A program made the position numbers and the translations under genes. From contig CACYHW010000014.1 in assembly GCA_902774335.1 (NCBI GenBank), forward strand, positions 1 to 63,624: DNA of 63,624 bases, in the 5' to 3' direction. The stretch comes from an uncultured Bacteroidales bacterium (GTDB taxonomy: Bacteria > Bacteroidota > Bacteroidia > Bacteroidales > Bacteroidaceae). Positions within the stretch are counted from its first letter, which is position 1, and each line of letters starts with the position of its first letter. Below, in pieces: positions 51,483 to 60,520 of this stretch. Below the pieces are notes generated by a model. That model saw only the letters and a list, made by a program, of their open reading frames with translations, did no database searches and was not told the origin of the DNA.

Positions 51483-53231
51483 ATGGAAGATTACATTGTT
51501 TCGGCCAGAAAATACCGTCCGCTCACGTTTGACAGCGTGGTTGGCCAGAAGGCTCTAACCACTACGCTCAAGAACGCCATCAGTTCGGGCAAGTTGGCTA
51601 ACACCTATCTGTTCTGCGGCCCCCGCGGCGTGGGAAAGACTACCTGCGCGCGTATCTTTGCCAAGACCATCAACTGCACCAACCGCGGTAAGGACGGCGA
51701 GGCGTGCGGCGAGTGCGAGTCCTGCAAGAGCTTCAACGAGGAGCTGCGTTCATACAACGTGTTTGAGCTTGATGCCGCCAGCAACAACTCGGTGGACGAT
51801 ATCCGCAACCTGACCGAGCAGGTACGCATACCGCCCATGAACGGCAAGTACAAGGTCTATATCATAGACGAGGTTCACATGCTGTCACAGGCTGCCTTCA
51901 ACGCCTTCCTCAAGACCCTTGAGGAGCCGCCCAAGTATGCAATCTTCATTCTGGCTACAACCGAGAAGCATAAGATCATTCCTACCATACTGTCACGCTG
52001 CCAGATCTATGATTTCAGCCGTATAAGCAACAAGGATATCATAGAACACCTGCAGAACGTGGCCAAGAAAGAGGGTGTCACAACCGAGCCCGAGGCTCTG
52101 GCAATCATAGCCGAGAAGTCCGACGGCGGAATGCGCGACGCACTCTCCATATTTGATCAGGTGGTAAGCTTTACCGGCGGTCAGGTTACCTATCAGAAGA
52201 CCATCGAGAACCTGAACGTGATAGACTATGACTATTACTTCCGCCTGACGGATATGTTCCTGGAAAAGCGTATCCCTGAGTCGATGGTCCTGCTCAACGA
52301 CATCCTGGCCAAGGGATTTGACGGCAGCCACCTGATAAGCGGTCTGATGCTCCATCTGCGCAACCTGCTGGTAAGCCGTGATGAGTGCACCCTGCCCCTG
52401 CTCGAGGTGAGCGACGAGATGCGCGAGCGTTACAAGGCACAGGCAGCCAAGTGCTCTCCCAAGTTCCTATACCGCGCCCTCAAGATCTGCAACGACTGCG
52501 ACCTGAACTACCGCATCAGCAAGAACAAGCGTCTGCTGGTGGAGCTCACGCTCATACAGGCAGCCCAGGCCGATGAAGACGACGACAGTAGTGGGCGCAA
52601 GCCCAAGAGATTAAAACCCATTTTCAAAAAAGCAGCTGCCACAGCACAGGCAGCTCCGGCAGCGGCAGAGCCCAAGGCCACCGCTAAGCCGGTTACGGCG
52701 CAGACCGTGCAGCAACCCGCACCACAGCCTGCGCGCAAGAACGTCATACCCACCCTCAAGGGCGGAAGCATATTCACATCCATCTACGGAAACAAGCCTG
52801 CAGGCCGTCCTGAGCAGCCGCACGGACGTCAGACAGTACAGGTTATCGACCAGGAACAGCATCCTGCCAAGCCGCTTACGTCCGATGCCCTGCAGAACAG
52901 CTGGAACGACTTTGCGGCAACCCTGCCCCGCCAGGACACTCCGCTCAAGAACCGCATGATCAACTGTCATCCGGAGGTCAAGAGCGACACCATGTTCAGC
53001 GTCCAGGCAGGCAACCCCATGATGGCCGACGAGATCCGTCAGGCCCAGGACCGCATATTGAACTTTATCCGCGGCAGATTCAGCAATCCCGCAATTGATA
53101 TGGAGATTGTGGTGGATCAGTCCCGCAACGTGGAGCACATCCTTACCCGCGAGGAACAGTATGCAAAAATGAAAGCCTCCAATCCTGCCCTTGCAGAACT
53201 GGAGACTGTATTTGGCCTCGAACTGAGGTGA
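51483..53231 (+). CDS. dnaX: DNA polymerase III subunit gamma/tau
   Basis: From ATG 51483 the protein has 582 residues. The clamp-loader AAA+ ATPase begins YIVSARKYRPLTFDSVVGQKAL; Walker A is FCGPRGVGKTT, the zinc Cys are in NCTNRGKDGEACGECESCKSF, Walker B is IIDEVHMLSQAAFNAFLKTLEEPP. A long Ala/Pro-rich linker (about 380-470) and a C-terminal domain follow. It loads the sliding clamp. The stop TGA at 53229-53231 begins a type B repeat. Confidence 0.96.
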   Translation: MEDYIVSARKYRPLTFDSVVGQKALTTTLKNAISSGKLANTYLFCGPRGVGKTTCARIFAKTINCTNRGKDGEACGECESCKSFNEELRSYNVFELDAASNNSVDDIRNLTEQVRIPPMNGKYKVYIIDEVHMLSQAAFNAFLKTLEEPPKYAIFILATTEKHKIIPTILSRCQIYDFSRISNKDIIEHLQNVAKKEGVTTEPEALAIIAEKSDGGMRDALSIFDQVVSFTGGQVTYQKTIENLNVIDYDYYFRLTDMFLEKRIPESMVLLNDILAKGFDGSHLISGLMLHLRNLLVSRDECTLPLLEVSDEMRERYKAQAAKCSPKFLYRALKICNDCDLNYRISKNKRLLVELTLIQAAQADEDDDSSGRKPKRLKPIFKKAAATAQAAPAAAEPKATAKPVTAQTVQQPAPQPARKNVIPTLKGGSIFTSIYGNKPAGRPEQPHGRQTVQVIDQEQHPAKPLTSDALQNSWNDFAATLPRQDTPLKNRMINCHPEVKSDTMFSVQAGNPMMADEIRQAQDRILNFIRGRFSNPAIDMEIVVDQSRNVEHILTREEQYAKMKASNPALAELETVFGLELR

Positions 53232-53234
53232 AAA

Positions 53235-53299
53235 GGTGACAAAGGGGACGGTTCCGTTTGGCACGCGCCAAACGGAACCGTCCCCTTTGTCACCTTTTC
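53235..53299. repeat. type B hairpin repeat, complete
   Basis: Arms AAGGTGACAAAGGGGACGG... and complement, 28 bases or more, flank CACGCG near 53264. Same core as the copy at 42230-42293. It lies between dnaX and the convergent eda gene, ends both, and gives the TGA stop of eda. Confidence 0.92.
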
Positions 53300-53961
53300 A
53301 GATTCTTCACAAATTCAATGCACTCACGGATCTTGGTCTCAATGAAACCAAAGTCACCGTTGGCGATAACGTCCTTAGGAGTAAGCTGAGAGCCCAGTCC
53401 AACGCAAGCCACACCAGCCTTGAACCAAGCCTCAAGGCTTGCAGGCTCCGGTGATACACCGCCCGAAGGCATAATCTCGGTCCAGGGGCACGGTCCCTTG
53501 ATGGCCTTTACGAACGAAGGGCCGCCAACCTCGGTTCCGGGGAAGATCTTCACAATCTCGCAGCCCAGTTCCTCGGCTGTATTGATCTCGGTCAGAGTAC
53601 CGCAGCCGGGAATCCATGCAATCTTACGGCGGTTGCAGATCTTAGCCATATCGGGGTTGAGACTGGGTGAAACGATGAATCCGGCACCCAGCTGGATATA
53701 GAGCGCTGCAGTTGCGGGATCGCTTACAGAGCCCACACCCATAATCATGTCAGGGCACTCTGTGGCGCACCATTTGTTTACCTCGGCAAAAACCTCATGC
53801 GCATAGTCGCCGCGGTTGGTGAACTCGAATACACGGGCGCCGCCTTTGTAGCAGGCCTTTACCACATTCTTGACAAGTTCCACGTCCTTGTTGTAGAACA
53901 GGGGAACTATTCCGGTGCTTACGAATGTATTGAGCACCTGTAATCTCTTGAATCGGCTCAT
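53290..53961 (-). CDS. eda: 2-keto-3-deoxy-6-phosphogluconate aldolase
   Basis: The 223-residue protein has the class I aldolase TIM barrel with VVKACYKGGARVFEFTNRGDYAHEVF, MGVGSVSDPATAALYIQLGAGFIVSPSLNPDM and IPGCGTLTEI...AEELGCEIVKIFPGTEVGGPSFVKAIKGPCPWTEIMPSGGVSPE; the Schiff-base Lys is in VKIFPGT. It splits KDPG into pyruvate and glyceraldehyde-3-phosphate. It follows kdgK by 12 bases. Its stop is provided by the repeat. Confidence 0.95.
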   Translation of the reverse strand: MSRFKRLQVLNTFVSTGIVPLFYNKDVELVKNVVKACYKGGARVFEFTNRGDYAHEVFAEVNKWCATECPDMIMGVGSVSDPATAALYIQLGAGFIVSPSLNPDMAKICNRRKIAWIPGCGTLTEINTAEELGCEIVKIFPGTEVGGPSFVKAIKGPCPWTEIMPSGGVSPEPASLEAWFKAGVACVGLGSQLTPKDVIANGDFGFIETKIRECIEFVKNLKR

Positions 53962-53973
53962 AGCGGTATATGA

Positions 53974-55005
53974 TTAGCGGGCTACGCGACCTGATGCGTC
54001 GCCACCCATAAGTTTTTCTACTTCACTTACAGTCACACGGTTGTAGTCACCGTAGATGGTGTGCTTGAGGCATGATGCTGCAACAGCAAAATCCAGAGCC
54101 TTCTGGTCATCCTCATAGACGCGCAGTCCGTAGATGAGACCGCCCATGAATGAGTCGCCACCGCCTACACGATCAACTATGTGCGTGATATCGTACTCTC
54201 TTGACTTGTAGAGTTTCTTGCCGTCGTACAGGACACCGGCCCACTTGTTGTGGTTGGCGTTGATGGAGCCGCGCAGTGTGGTGATAACCTTCTTGCAGCG
54301 CGGGAAACGGGCCATGATCTGCTTTGAAACCGACTCGTACGCATCGGCATCAACCTTACCGCCTGTTACGTCCACGCCCTCGGGCTTGATGCCAAGAGCC
54401 ATCTGTGCGTCCTCCTCGTTGCCCAGGACGATGTCGGTGCAGGCAACCAGGTCGGGCATTACCTCGCTGGCCTTCTTACCCCACTTCCACAGGTTCTTGC
54501 GGTAGTTAAGGTCGCATGATACGGTGATTCCCTTCTCGTTGCACTTCTTGACTGCCTCCAGGCATACCTTGGCTGCACCCTCGGAGATAGCGGGAGTGAT
54601 ACCGGTCCAATGGAACCAGCCTGCACCCTCCAGAACCTTGTCCCAGTCAATCATACCGGGTTCAATCTTTGCGATCGATGAGCCGGCACGGTCGTAGATG
54701 ACCTTACTGCCGCGGCTCACGGCACCTGTCTCAAGGAAATAGATGCCCAGACGGTCGCCGCCCAGAACCACATCGCTAACGTCCACGCCAAAGCCGCGGA
54801 GCTCACGCAGGCAGGCTGCTGCTATATCGTTGTCGGGAACTCTTGTCACAAATGATACGGGAAGTCCGTAGTTGGCAAGCGATACTGCCACATTGGCCTC
54901 ACCGCCACCGTAAGTTGCACTCAGCATGTTGCCCTGTCCGAAGCGCTCGTAGCCCGGAGTGGCAAGACGAAGCATAACCTCGCCGAAAGTAACTGTCTTT
55001 GTCAT
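53974..55005 (-). CDS. kdgK: 2-keto-3-deoxygluconate kinase
   Basis: From ATG 55005 the protein has 343 residues and the PfkB fold: TFGEVMLRLATPGYERFGQGNMLSATYGGGEANVAVSLANYG at the start and VDRVGGGDSFMGGLIYGL near the end (GGGD catalytic Asp). With eda it converts 2-keto-3-deoxygluconate, from hexuronate breakdown, to pyruvate and GAP. A promoter with TAACTTCG lies on the minus strand near 55030. Confidence 0.95.
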   Translation of the reverse strand: MTKTVTFGEVMLRLATPGYERFGQGNMLSATYGGGEANVAVSLANYGLPVSFVTRVPDNDIAAACLRELRGFGVDVSDVVLGGDRLGIYFLETGAVSRGSKVIYDRAGSSIAKIEPGMIDWDKVLEGAGWFHWTGITPAISEGAAKVCLEAVKKCNEKGITVSCDLNYRKNLWKWGKKASEVMPDLVACTDIVLGNEEDAQMALGIKPEGVDVTGGKVDADAYESVSKQIMARFPRCKKVITTLRGSINANHNKWAGVLYDGKKLYKSREYDITHIVDRVGGGDSFMGGLIYGLRVYEDDQKALDFAVAASCLKHTIYGDYNRVTVSEVEKLMGGDASGRVAR

Positions 55006-55091
55006 AAACAATATGTTTTCTGGCCGCGAAGTTACACAAAGCCTACGAAATGACACTTATAACCGGGCCAATAAATCAACTGCGAACAAAT

Positions 55092-55120
55092 AAAAACGGG
55101 AAGGCCTCACGGTCTCCCCG
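55092..55120 (-). terminator. intrinsic terminator after the DASS gene
   Basis: On the minus strand CGGGGAGACC-GTGA-GGCCTTCCCG (GNRA-type loop, one mismatch) is followed by TTTTTATTT. It lies 105 bases after the DASS stop. Between them a further hairpin, CTCCGTG-AGAA-CGGAG, is seen. Confidence 0.75.
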
Positions 55121-55224
55121 ATTCTATTGCAGATGTAGTCTATGGACACCTGCAAACTCCTCCGTTCTCACGGAGTCATCATCAAACAAGTAATAAAACT
55201 ATCAAACATAGAAATGTATAGTCA

Positions 55225-56748
55225 TTATATCAATCCGCTCTTACCGGCGAATACAAGCACAACATAACCCAACGTCAGTCCTATCACGCCCATGATGACA
55301 CCTACCTTGATCATGTCCTTCTGCTCGATGAAGCCTGTTGAATGTGCAAGAGCATTGGGCGGGGTCGATATGGGCAGCACCATGGAGAGCGACGAGCCCA
55401 AAGCCACGCCGATAAGCAGTGTTGATACGCCGCCGAAAGGCTCCAGGTTCTGTGCGGCCGACATTCCTGCCAGTGCCAGTATGGGGATAAGGAGGTTAGC
55501 GGTAGCCGTATGCGAAATGAAGTTGGCAAGCAGGTAGCAAATCAGACCTGAGCCGATGATCATAAGCACGGGCGGCCACTCGTTGAAGGGTATCGAAGCT
55601 ACAAGATGCTTGGCCAGACCGGAATCCTGCAGGGCAAGACCCAGGGCAAAACCACCGGCTACCATCCAAAGGATGCACCAGTTAATCTCGGCCAGATCAT
55701 ACTTGGTAATGATACGTGTCACGCAGAACACGCCCACAGGCAGCATGGCAACTACGTTTGCATCGACATGGGTCCACTTGTCGCTCATCCAGAGCAGTAC
55801 AGTAAGACCGAATGTCACGTAAACAACAATCTCCTGCCAGGGTTTGAGCACGCGTTCGGGGCTCTCCTCTATCTTGAGTTCAATCTGTTTCTGTGTAAAG
55901 GGGAACAGGAATCTGATTACAATCCACGAGATAACAAGCAGCACAAGAGTAAGCGGAAGCATGATGGTCATCCAGTCGCCGAATCCTATGTTCATGTTCA
56001 TACCTTCAGGATCGTTCAGGAACTTGATGGCAATGGCGTTAGGAGGTGTTCCGATGGGTGTAGCGATGCCTCCCAGATTGGCTCCTACCGGGATAGCCAG
56101 CGCAAGTGCCAGACGTCCCTTACCGTTGGCGGGCAGTGACTTGATGACCGGAGTAAGGAATGTGAGCATCATGGCTGCCGTTGCGGTATTGGACAGGAAC
56201 ATGGAGAATACGCCGGTTACCAGGATGAATCCCAGCAGCACGTTCTCGGATTTGGTGCCGAAAGGCTTGAGCAGCGCCTTGGCCAGTTTGATATCCAGTC
56301 CTGCCTTGGTTGCTGCAAACGCCAGCATGAATCCGCCAATAAAGAGCATGATAACCGGATCGGCAAAGCAGGCCATGATCTTGCGGCTTGACATGAGTGT
56401 TCCGAACTGCGGGTTATCGTCTATATTAAGCCTGAACAGGCTCAGGCTGTTGTCGCTGGCGGTAAACAGAAGTATTACGATGATTGCAACCGATGTCGCC
56501 CATGAGGGTATGCCCTCGGTGATCCACATGATGGTTGCGAAACAGAACAGGGCTATGACTCTCTGCTCAATCACGGTAAGATTATCGATTCCGAATGCGG
56601 TCGAAGGAAGGTTCCACACCACAAGACCGACGATGATTCCAAGAAGAACCTTGAGAACACGCCATGAGATGGGCATGACGGCTTTCTTCTGCGCCTTCTG
56701 CTTATCCTTCTGCTTAACCAAATCGGATCCTAAGAATGTTTTTTGCAT
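55225..56748 (-). CDS. DASS/SLC13 family anion transporter (dicarboxylate type)
   Basis: The 507-residue protein has 11-12 membrane segments, with SNTATAAMMLTFLTPVIKSL (first SNT motif) and ANFISHTATANLLIPILALAG (second SNT-like), PIGTPPNAIA and ISTPPNALAHSTG, the Na+/carboxylate sites of DASS proteins. The family moves succinate, citrate, other C4-dicarboxylates or sulfate with Na+. The start is Met1, followed by a basic Lys-rich tail (KQKDKQKAQKK). It is preceded by a cobalamin riboswitch (56940-57122), and followed by its own terminator, so it forms a single-gene B12-controlled unit. Confidence 0.9.
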   Translation of the reverse strand: MQKTFLGSDLVKQKDKQKAQKKAVMPISWRVLKVLLGIIVGLVVWNLPSTAFGIDNLTVIEQRVIALFCFATIMWITEGIPSWATSVAIIVILLFTASDNSLSLFRLNIDDNPQFGTLMSSRKIMACFADPVIMLFIGGFMLAFAATKAGLDIKLAKALLKPFGTKSENVLLGFILVTGVFSMFLSNTATAAMMLTFLTPVIKSLPANGKGRLALALAIPVGANLGGIATPIGTPPNAIAIKFLNDPEGMNMNIGFGDWMTIMLPLTLVLLVISWIVIRFLFPFTQKQIELKIEESPERVLKPWQEIVVYVTFGLTVLLWMSDKWTHVDANVVAMLPVGVFCVTRIITKYDLAEINWCILWMVAGGFALGLALQDSGLAKHLVASIPFNEWPPVLMIIGSGLICYLLANFISHTATANLLIPILALAGMSAAQNLEPFGGVSTLLIGVALGSSLSMVLPISTPPNALAHSTGFIEQKDMIKVGVIMGVIGLTLGYVVLVFAGKSGLI

Positions 56749-56939
56749 AGTTTGTTTATTATCAGTTAATTACTTATTGCCACAATGGTATATTAAGGTA
56801 CACAACTCACACTCTGCGCACAAAACGTCATGCACAGCCAAGCGAAGCCTGAGCTCCGCTAATCTCTGAAATTACATCAATCGTTTCAGACATTCGTCGT
56901 ACCCGCCCTATCCACGGGGCATAAGTAAAACTCTGAACT

Positions 56940-57122
56940 TGAGGCAGGTCTTCTGACTTATCTCATTGATTCAGGAACCTTCCCGGCATAATGCCAGTGG
57001 CGTTTGTTGCCGTCATGGGAGCGACGGCTCATCCTGAACCGGGATCTGAGAAATACAGCAGCGGGACTGTCCGGGAATCTCACCCGTGTTCCCTATTGAA
57101 TCTGACTTAACAGATACCTCAA
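56940..57122 (-). promoter_or_regulatory. cobalamin (B12) riboswitch
   Basis: On the minus strand the parts come in order: GGGAACACGGGTG, GATTCCCGGACAGTCCCGCTG then CTGTA (the GGGAAxxxGGTGxAAxTCC...CxGxxCCGCxxCTGTA box), GCCACTGG, GGGAAGG, and the end AGTCAGAAGACCTGCCTC, which pairs with GAGGTATCTG near 57122. All are in the correct spacing of about 183 bases. Downstream is the DASS gene at 56748, with about 190 bases of leader that could form the expression platform. Vitamin B12 forms are expected to lower expression. Confidence 0.93.
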
Positions 57123-57208
57123 TTCGGATGCAAATCTAAGCAAAAGGGATGATTTATGATGTGCGTATAAATATAATTTTTCTTATTTTTTCGCACTGTG
57201 GGCGGCTT

Positions 57209-57439
57209 CTACGGCATATCGTCGTCGGACTTGCCGTCACGCTTCTTCTGCTGGAGGTACAGAATGACGGGAATACCGAAAAGTACAAGGAGCGCTATGA
57301 CCGTTATTCCATAATAAAGTGTGGGAGTTACGCCGAAAAACAGGGTCAGGACAAACTGCAGAATCTCCGACAGGGCTACGCACAGAATAATGCTGAGAAT
57401 AGGCCTTTCCTTGAGTATCCTTAATATTTTCCTAATCAT
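57209..57439 (-). CDS. small two-segment membrane protein
   Basis: The 76-residue protein MIRKILRILKERPILSIILC... has hydrophobic segments at about 14-33 and 40-62 and a charged end KKRDGKSDDDMP. Nothing identifies a family. It has a single start near 57439 and no partner. Function unknown. Confidence 0.55.
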   Translation of the reverse strand: MIRKILRILKERPILSIILCVALSEILQFVLTLFFGVTPTLYYGITVIALLVLFGIPVILYLQQKKRDGKSDDDMP

Positions 57440-57549
57440 AAGTCCCTAAACAAGATGCTTTCATGCACTATTGATTTAACAAAAATACACAATAAAAATC
57501 ATTTTACAACATTTTGTCCCTATTTTTTACCGAATGGAATCAGGGTGTC

Positions 57550-57581
57550 AAAAAAACACCGGACCTGAGGGCCCGGTGCTC
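57550..57581 (-). terminator. intrinsic terminator after the cytidylate-kinase-like gene
   Basis: On the minus strand CACCGGGCCCTCAGGTCCGGTG forms a 6-7 base stem (CACCGG / CCGGTG) followed by TTTTTTT. It lies 20 bases after the gene end. Confidence 0.8.
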
Positions 57582-57600
57582 TTTGGGAATATGGATACGG

Positions 57601-58242
57601 TCAGCTTATGTACGAAAGGATGATATCTACTGCCTCATCCTCGGTCTTTCCCTCCATATTAATAACAAGGTTGTAATTGCGCAGGTCATATCGGCTCTGC
57701 CCTGTGTAACGCATCACGTAGTTCTCACGGGTCTTGTCCACGGAGTCCACTATCTCCCCGGCCAGCTTCTGTGACATCTTCTGCTTTTGCTGGATGCGTT
57801 TGATACGGCTCTCGCGTGAGGCGGTGATGAATATGTCCACCTTGTTTGGTCTGTCCTTGAGCACAAAGAATCCCGAGCGGCCGGCTATCACGCACGATCC
57901 CTCATCGGCTATGGCGTTCAGTATCTCCTTTTCGGCATCAAAAACGGTCTTGACGCTAACCTGGGGTGTGAACTCCTGAGTGTACTCGCTTGAGCCCACC
58001 AGGGTGTTTGCCTTGGGAACGGGAGCCACCATTTCCAGAAAATCGGACAGCCAGTTCTTTTTCTTTCCCCTGAGCTCCTCGATTTTGACGGAATCGATGG
58101 CCAGTTTTCTTTCAAGTTCCTCTATGAGTTGTTTGTCGCTGTAGTGCACTCCCAGTTTCTGGGCCAGTTTGCGGCCAACGGTGCGTCCGCCGGAGCCTAC
58201 CTCGCGGCTGATGGTTATTACAAAAGGATCATTCAGTTTCAT
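57601..58242 (-). CDS. cytidylate kinase-like family protein
   Basis: The 213-residue protein has a P-loop-like start ISREVGSGGRTVGRKLAQKLGVHY, then DKQLIEELERK, GSCVIAGRSGFFVL and ITASRESRIKRIQQKQKMS as NMP-kinase-like parts. It belongs to the cytidylate-kinase-like family (PF13189) and not to canonical Cmk. Role unknown, perhaps in nucleotide or RNA metabolism. Confidence 0.88.
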   Translation of the reverse strand: MKLNDPFVITISREVGSGGRTVGRKLAQKLGVHYSDKQLIEELERKLAIDSVKIEELRGKKKNWLSDFLEMVAPVPKANTLVGSSEYTQEFTPQVSVKTVFDAEKEILNAIADEGSCVIAGRSGFFVLKDRPNKVDIFITASRESRIKRIQQKQKMSQKLAGEIVDSVDKTRENYVMRYTGQSRYDLRNYNLVINMEGKTEDEAVDIILSYIS

Positions 58243-58391
58243 AAGCGTTGTTACTTTCAGTCCGTTTTTATTATAAGTGCAAATTTAAGCTATTCTTTGA
58301 GATTGCGAATTTTTTCAAAAAAAATCGGTTATTTTTGAAAGGAATCCAGGAAATCGTTGTCTAAACGTACAAACGATTGTTTCCAGAACAC

Positions 58392-58874
58392 ATGCAGAAT
58401 TTAGAATTAGAATTTACAAAAATGGTCAGGGAGCACCGTAAAACCATATATTCGGTGTGCTATTTCTTCTCTGACAACCCGACAGTAGTCGATGACCTTT
58501 TCCAGGAAGTGTTGGTTAATCTTTGGAAAGGATTTCCCGAGTTCAGGAACGAGAGCAGTCTTAAGACCTGGATATGGCGTATCAGCCTTAACACCTGCTG
58601 CTCCATCCAAAAAAGGGATAAACGGAATGTGCCAACCGTTCCGCTGCTTATCGACAAGGATCTGTTCAGTGAGCAGGACCAGGTGGGCCGACAGGTAAAG
58701 ATGCTGTACGACAGGATCAACAAACTGGAGGTGTTTGACCGCGCTATTATTCTTCTGTGGCTGGAAAGCATGAGTTACGATGAGATTGCAGCTATCGTGG
58801 GAATATCCACACAGGCTGTTACGAGCAGATTGTTCCGCATCAAGGAGCAGCTCAAATCAATGTCTAACAATTAA
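58392..58874 (+). CDS. ECF-type RNA polymerase sigma factor
   Basis: From ATG 58392 the protein has 160 residues with region 2 (RKTIYSVCYFFSDNPTVVDDLFQEVLVNLWKGFPEFRNESSLKTWIWRISLNTC) and region 4 (EVFDRAIILLWLESMSYDEIAAIVGISTQAVTSRLFRIKEQLK). A membrane protein gene follows after 12 bases, and may be an anti-sigma-like partner, although it lacks a typical zinc anti-sigma domain. Confidence 0.93.
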   Translation: MQNLELEFTKMVREHRKTIYSVCYFFSDNPTVVDDLFQEVLVNLWKGFPEFRNESSLKTWIWRISLNTCCSIQKRDKRNVPTVPLLIDKDLFSEQDQVGRQVKMLYDRINKLEVFDRAIILLWLESMSYDEIAAIVGISTQAVTSRLFRIKEQLKSMSNN

Positions 58875-58886
58875 AAAGTTTGTACT

Positions 58887-59834
58887 ATGGCTAACGAGAA
58901 TATTAGATTAGACGAGCTCCAGGAGCTCAGAGAGACATACAATCTGATGAATGAGAGGCTGGATACCCAGGAGATCATAACCCCTGAGCAGATACGCGAA
59001 ACCATCAGAGAGAAAGTTGAACTGCTTGAGACCGAGGTAAAGTCCGCACTCATTTGGGGTTACCTGCTGGGATTCCCCATCCTCACCCTGATAATCCACT
59101 TTGACCGCGGACTCTCCCCTACAGCCTTGTGGATTGCCGGAATATTCGGCTTTGCGACAATTCTGTTGAACGCACTGATACTGCACAAGGTAAGCCGAAA
59201 GGATTTTATTGAACTTGACCTGCAGACCCTCATGTTCAGAGAGCGGAGATACCGCAGGCTGTACCTGATATCCATAGCATCGTTCTTCCTGTTCTGGACA
59301 GTATATGCCTACGTATTCATAAGCATCGGCTGCGGCATTATTTATACCCTGGCGCTTGTGACACTTGACATACCCAGATTCTACAAGGCATTTGTAAGAG
59401 CATACAGGGAGGGACTTCAGGGAACTATTGACGCCACCCCCAACCCCTTGAGCATCATCGCCAGGATTACAGCCATTGTATTGATGTCAATATGCATCAT
59501 TTTCCTGGCAGGCGCTTCGGTCCTCTATATAATAGCCGTCTTCAAGACATATAATGATGAAAGCTTCAACACCTATTTTATCCTGACTCCGCTCTCTTTG
59601 CTGAGTGCCCTTATAGCATTCATACCCTTCATCATCAATTTAATTAAGAACAGATTGAGTCAGGGAATACCCACCATATCAATTATCGGCTTTACAATAG
59701 CGGCCGTAATGCTTACCGCAATGACGGTAATCAGCAACATACAGCAGGGTAACAATAATTACTTCAGCCCTCTGATAATGCTGGTCGTAGCGGTAGGAAT
59801 CCTTTTCCAAGCCTACAAGAGGAGGAGAAAGTAA
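58887..59834 (+). CDS. multi-pass membrane protein, possible partner of the ECF sigma factor
   Basis: The 315-residue protein has an N-terminal cytoplasmic helix region of about 50 residues (NIRLDELQELRETYNLMNERLDTQEIITPEQIRETIREKVE) and seven hydrophobic segments. No known family is recognised. The N-terminal helix may bind the sigma factor, as in anti-sigma proteins, but this is inference from the operon. A terminator follows. Confidence 0.6.
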   Translation: MANENIRLDELQELRETYNLMNERLDTQEIITPEQIRETIREKVELLETEVKSALIWGYLLGFPILTLIIHFDRGLSPTALWIAGIFGFATILLNALILHKVSRKDFIELDLQTLMFRERRYRRLYLISIASFFLFWTVYAYVFISIGCGIIYTLALVTLDIPRFYKAFVRAYREGLQGTIDATPNPLSIIARITAIVLMSICIIFLAGASVLYIIAVFKTYNDESFNTYFILTPLSLLSALIAFIPFIINLIKNRLSQGIPTISIIGFTIAAVMLTAMTVISNIQQGNNNYFSPLIMLVVAVGILFQAYKRRRK

Positions 59835-59837
59835 AAA

Positions 59838-59880
59838 CAAAGCAGGGACAGACATCTGATTGCCTGTCCCTGTTTTTTTA
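59838..59880 (+). terminator. intrinsic terminator after the ECF operon
   Basis: AGGGACAG pairs with CTGTCCCT around ACATCTGATTGC, followed by GTTTTTTT. It lies just after the membrane protein stop. Confidence 0.85.
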
Positions 59881-59884
59881 TCCA

Positions 59885-60520
59885 TTATCTGGGATTACGT
59901 AAGCCATGAACCTCGATCGGAGAGTTGGTATTCCTTACGGTCTTGGTTTTTATTGTTCCCGCCGGGGTTACCCTCATGGTCTTGAACTCGGCATCATAAT
60001 CACCGCTCCTGACCAGAGTCTCCATTGACGCCACCCTGTTTATATGACTCAGGACGGTCATTCCGAATTCCATGGAAGAGATGTCGATCAGATACTTCCC
60101 GGTGGAGCCGATGCCCTCAAAGCGTCCCTCGGGCAATATCCTGTAGGTATTGTTCCTTACTCCTCTCAAGGTATATCCGTCAATCTTGAGAGTACGTCCC
60201 GACTTGTACGACGACACCAGATTCTCTAACGCGGGGACTGCCTTGTCTATGGTTCCAAGACTGATGACGGCCGGCTTCTTTTCACCCTGAGGCGCAATGA
60301 CAAGGCTATACATGGAATCCACCCTCAGGAATGCCGATACACAATCATGACTGAAACCGTTTGTGACCACGATGCCGTTCTCGGATTCATCGTAGATGTC
60401 ATTCACCTGTTCAAGGTTCCAAACCGTAAGTTCCGGCAATTCGGCTTTCGCCGATTTGGTCTGTGCCGGAGCAGACAGACTTACAACGCACAAAAAGGAC
60501 GCAAACAGAAGTTTTCTCAT
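59885..60520 (-). CDS. secreted protein homologous to the C-terminal domain of the BlaR1-like sensor
   Basis: From ATG 60520 the protein has 211 residues with a signal peptide (LLFASFLCVVSLSAPAQ). IYDESENGIVVTN, VISLGTIDKAVPALENLVSSYKSGRTLKIDGYTLRGVRNNTYRIL align with IYDDGILTN and LSIELGAIDEAITFLQNLISSYKQGNTVVVQGYKLTGVRGNAYSVL of the M56 protein at 7498-9042. An unrelated 90-residue tail ends NTNSPIEVHGLRNPR. A -7 box (TATCTTTG, minus strand 60555-60562) precedes it. Role unknown; it may bind the same ligand as the sensor. Confidence 0.8.
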   Translation of the reverse strand: MRKLLFASFLCVVSLSAPAQTKSAKAELPELTVWNLEQVNDIYDESENGIVVTNGFSHDCVSAFLRVDSMYSLVIAPQGEKKPAVISLGTIDKAVPALENLVSSYKSGRTLKIDGYTLRGVRNNTYRILPEGRFEGIGSTGKYLIDISSMEFGMTVLSHINRVASMETLVRSGDYDAEFKTMRVTPAGTIKTKTVRNTNSPIEVHGLRNPR

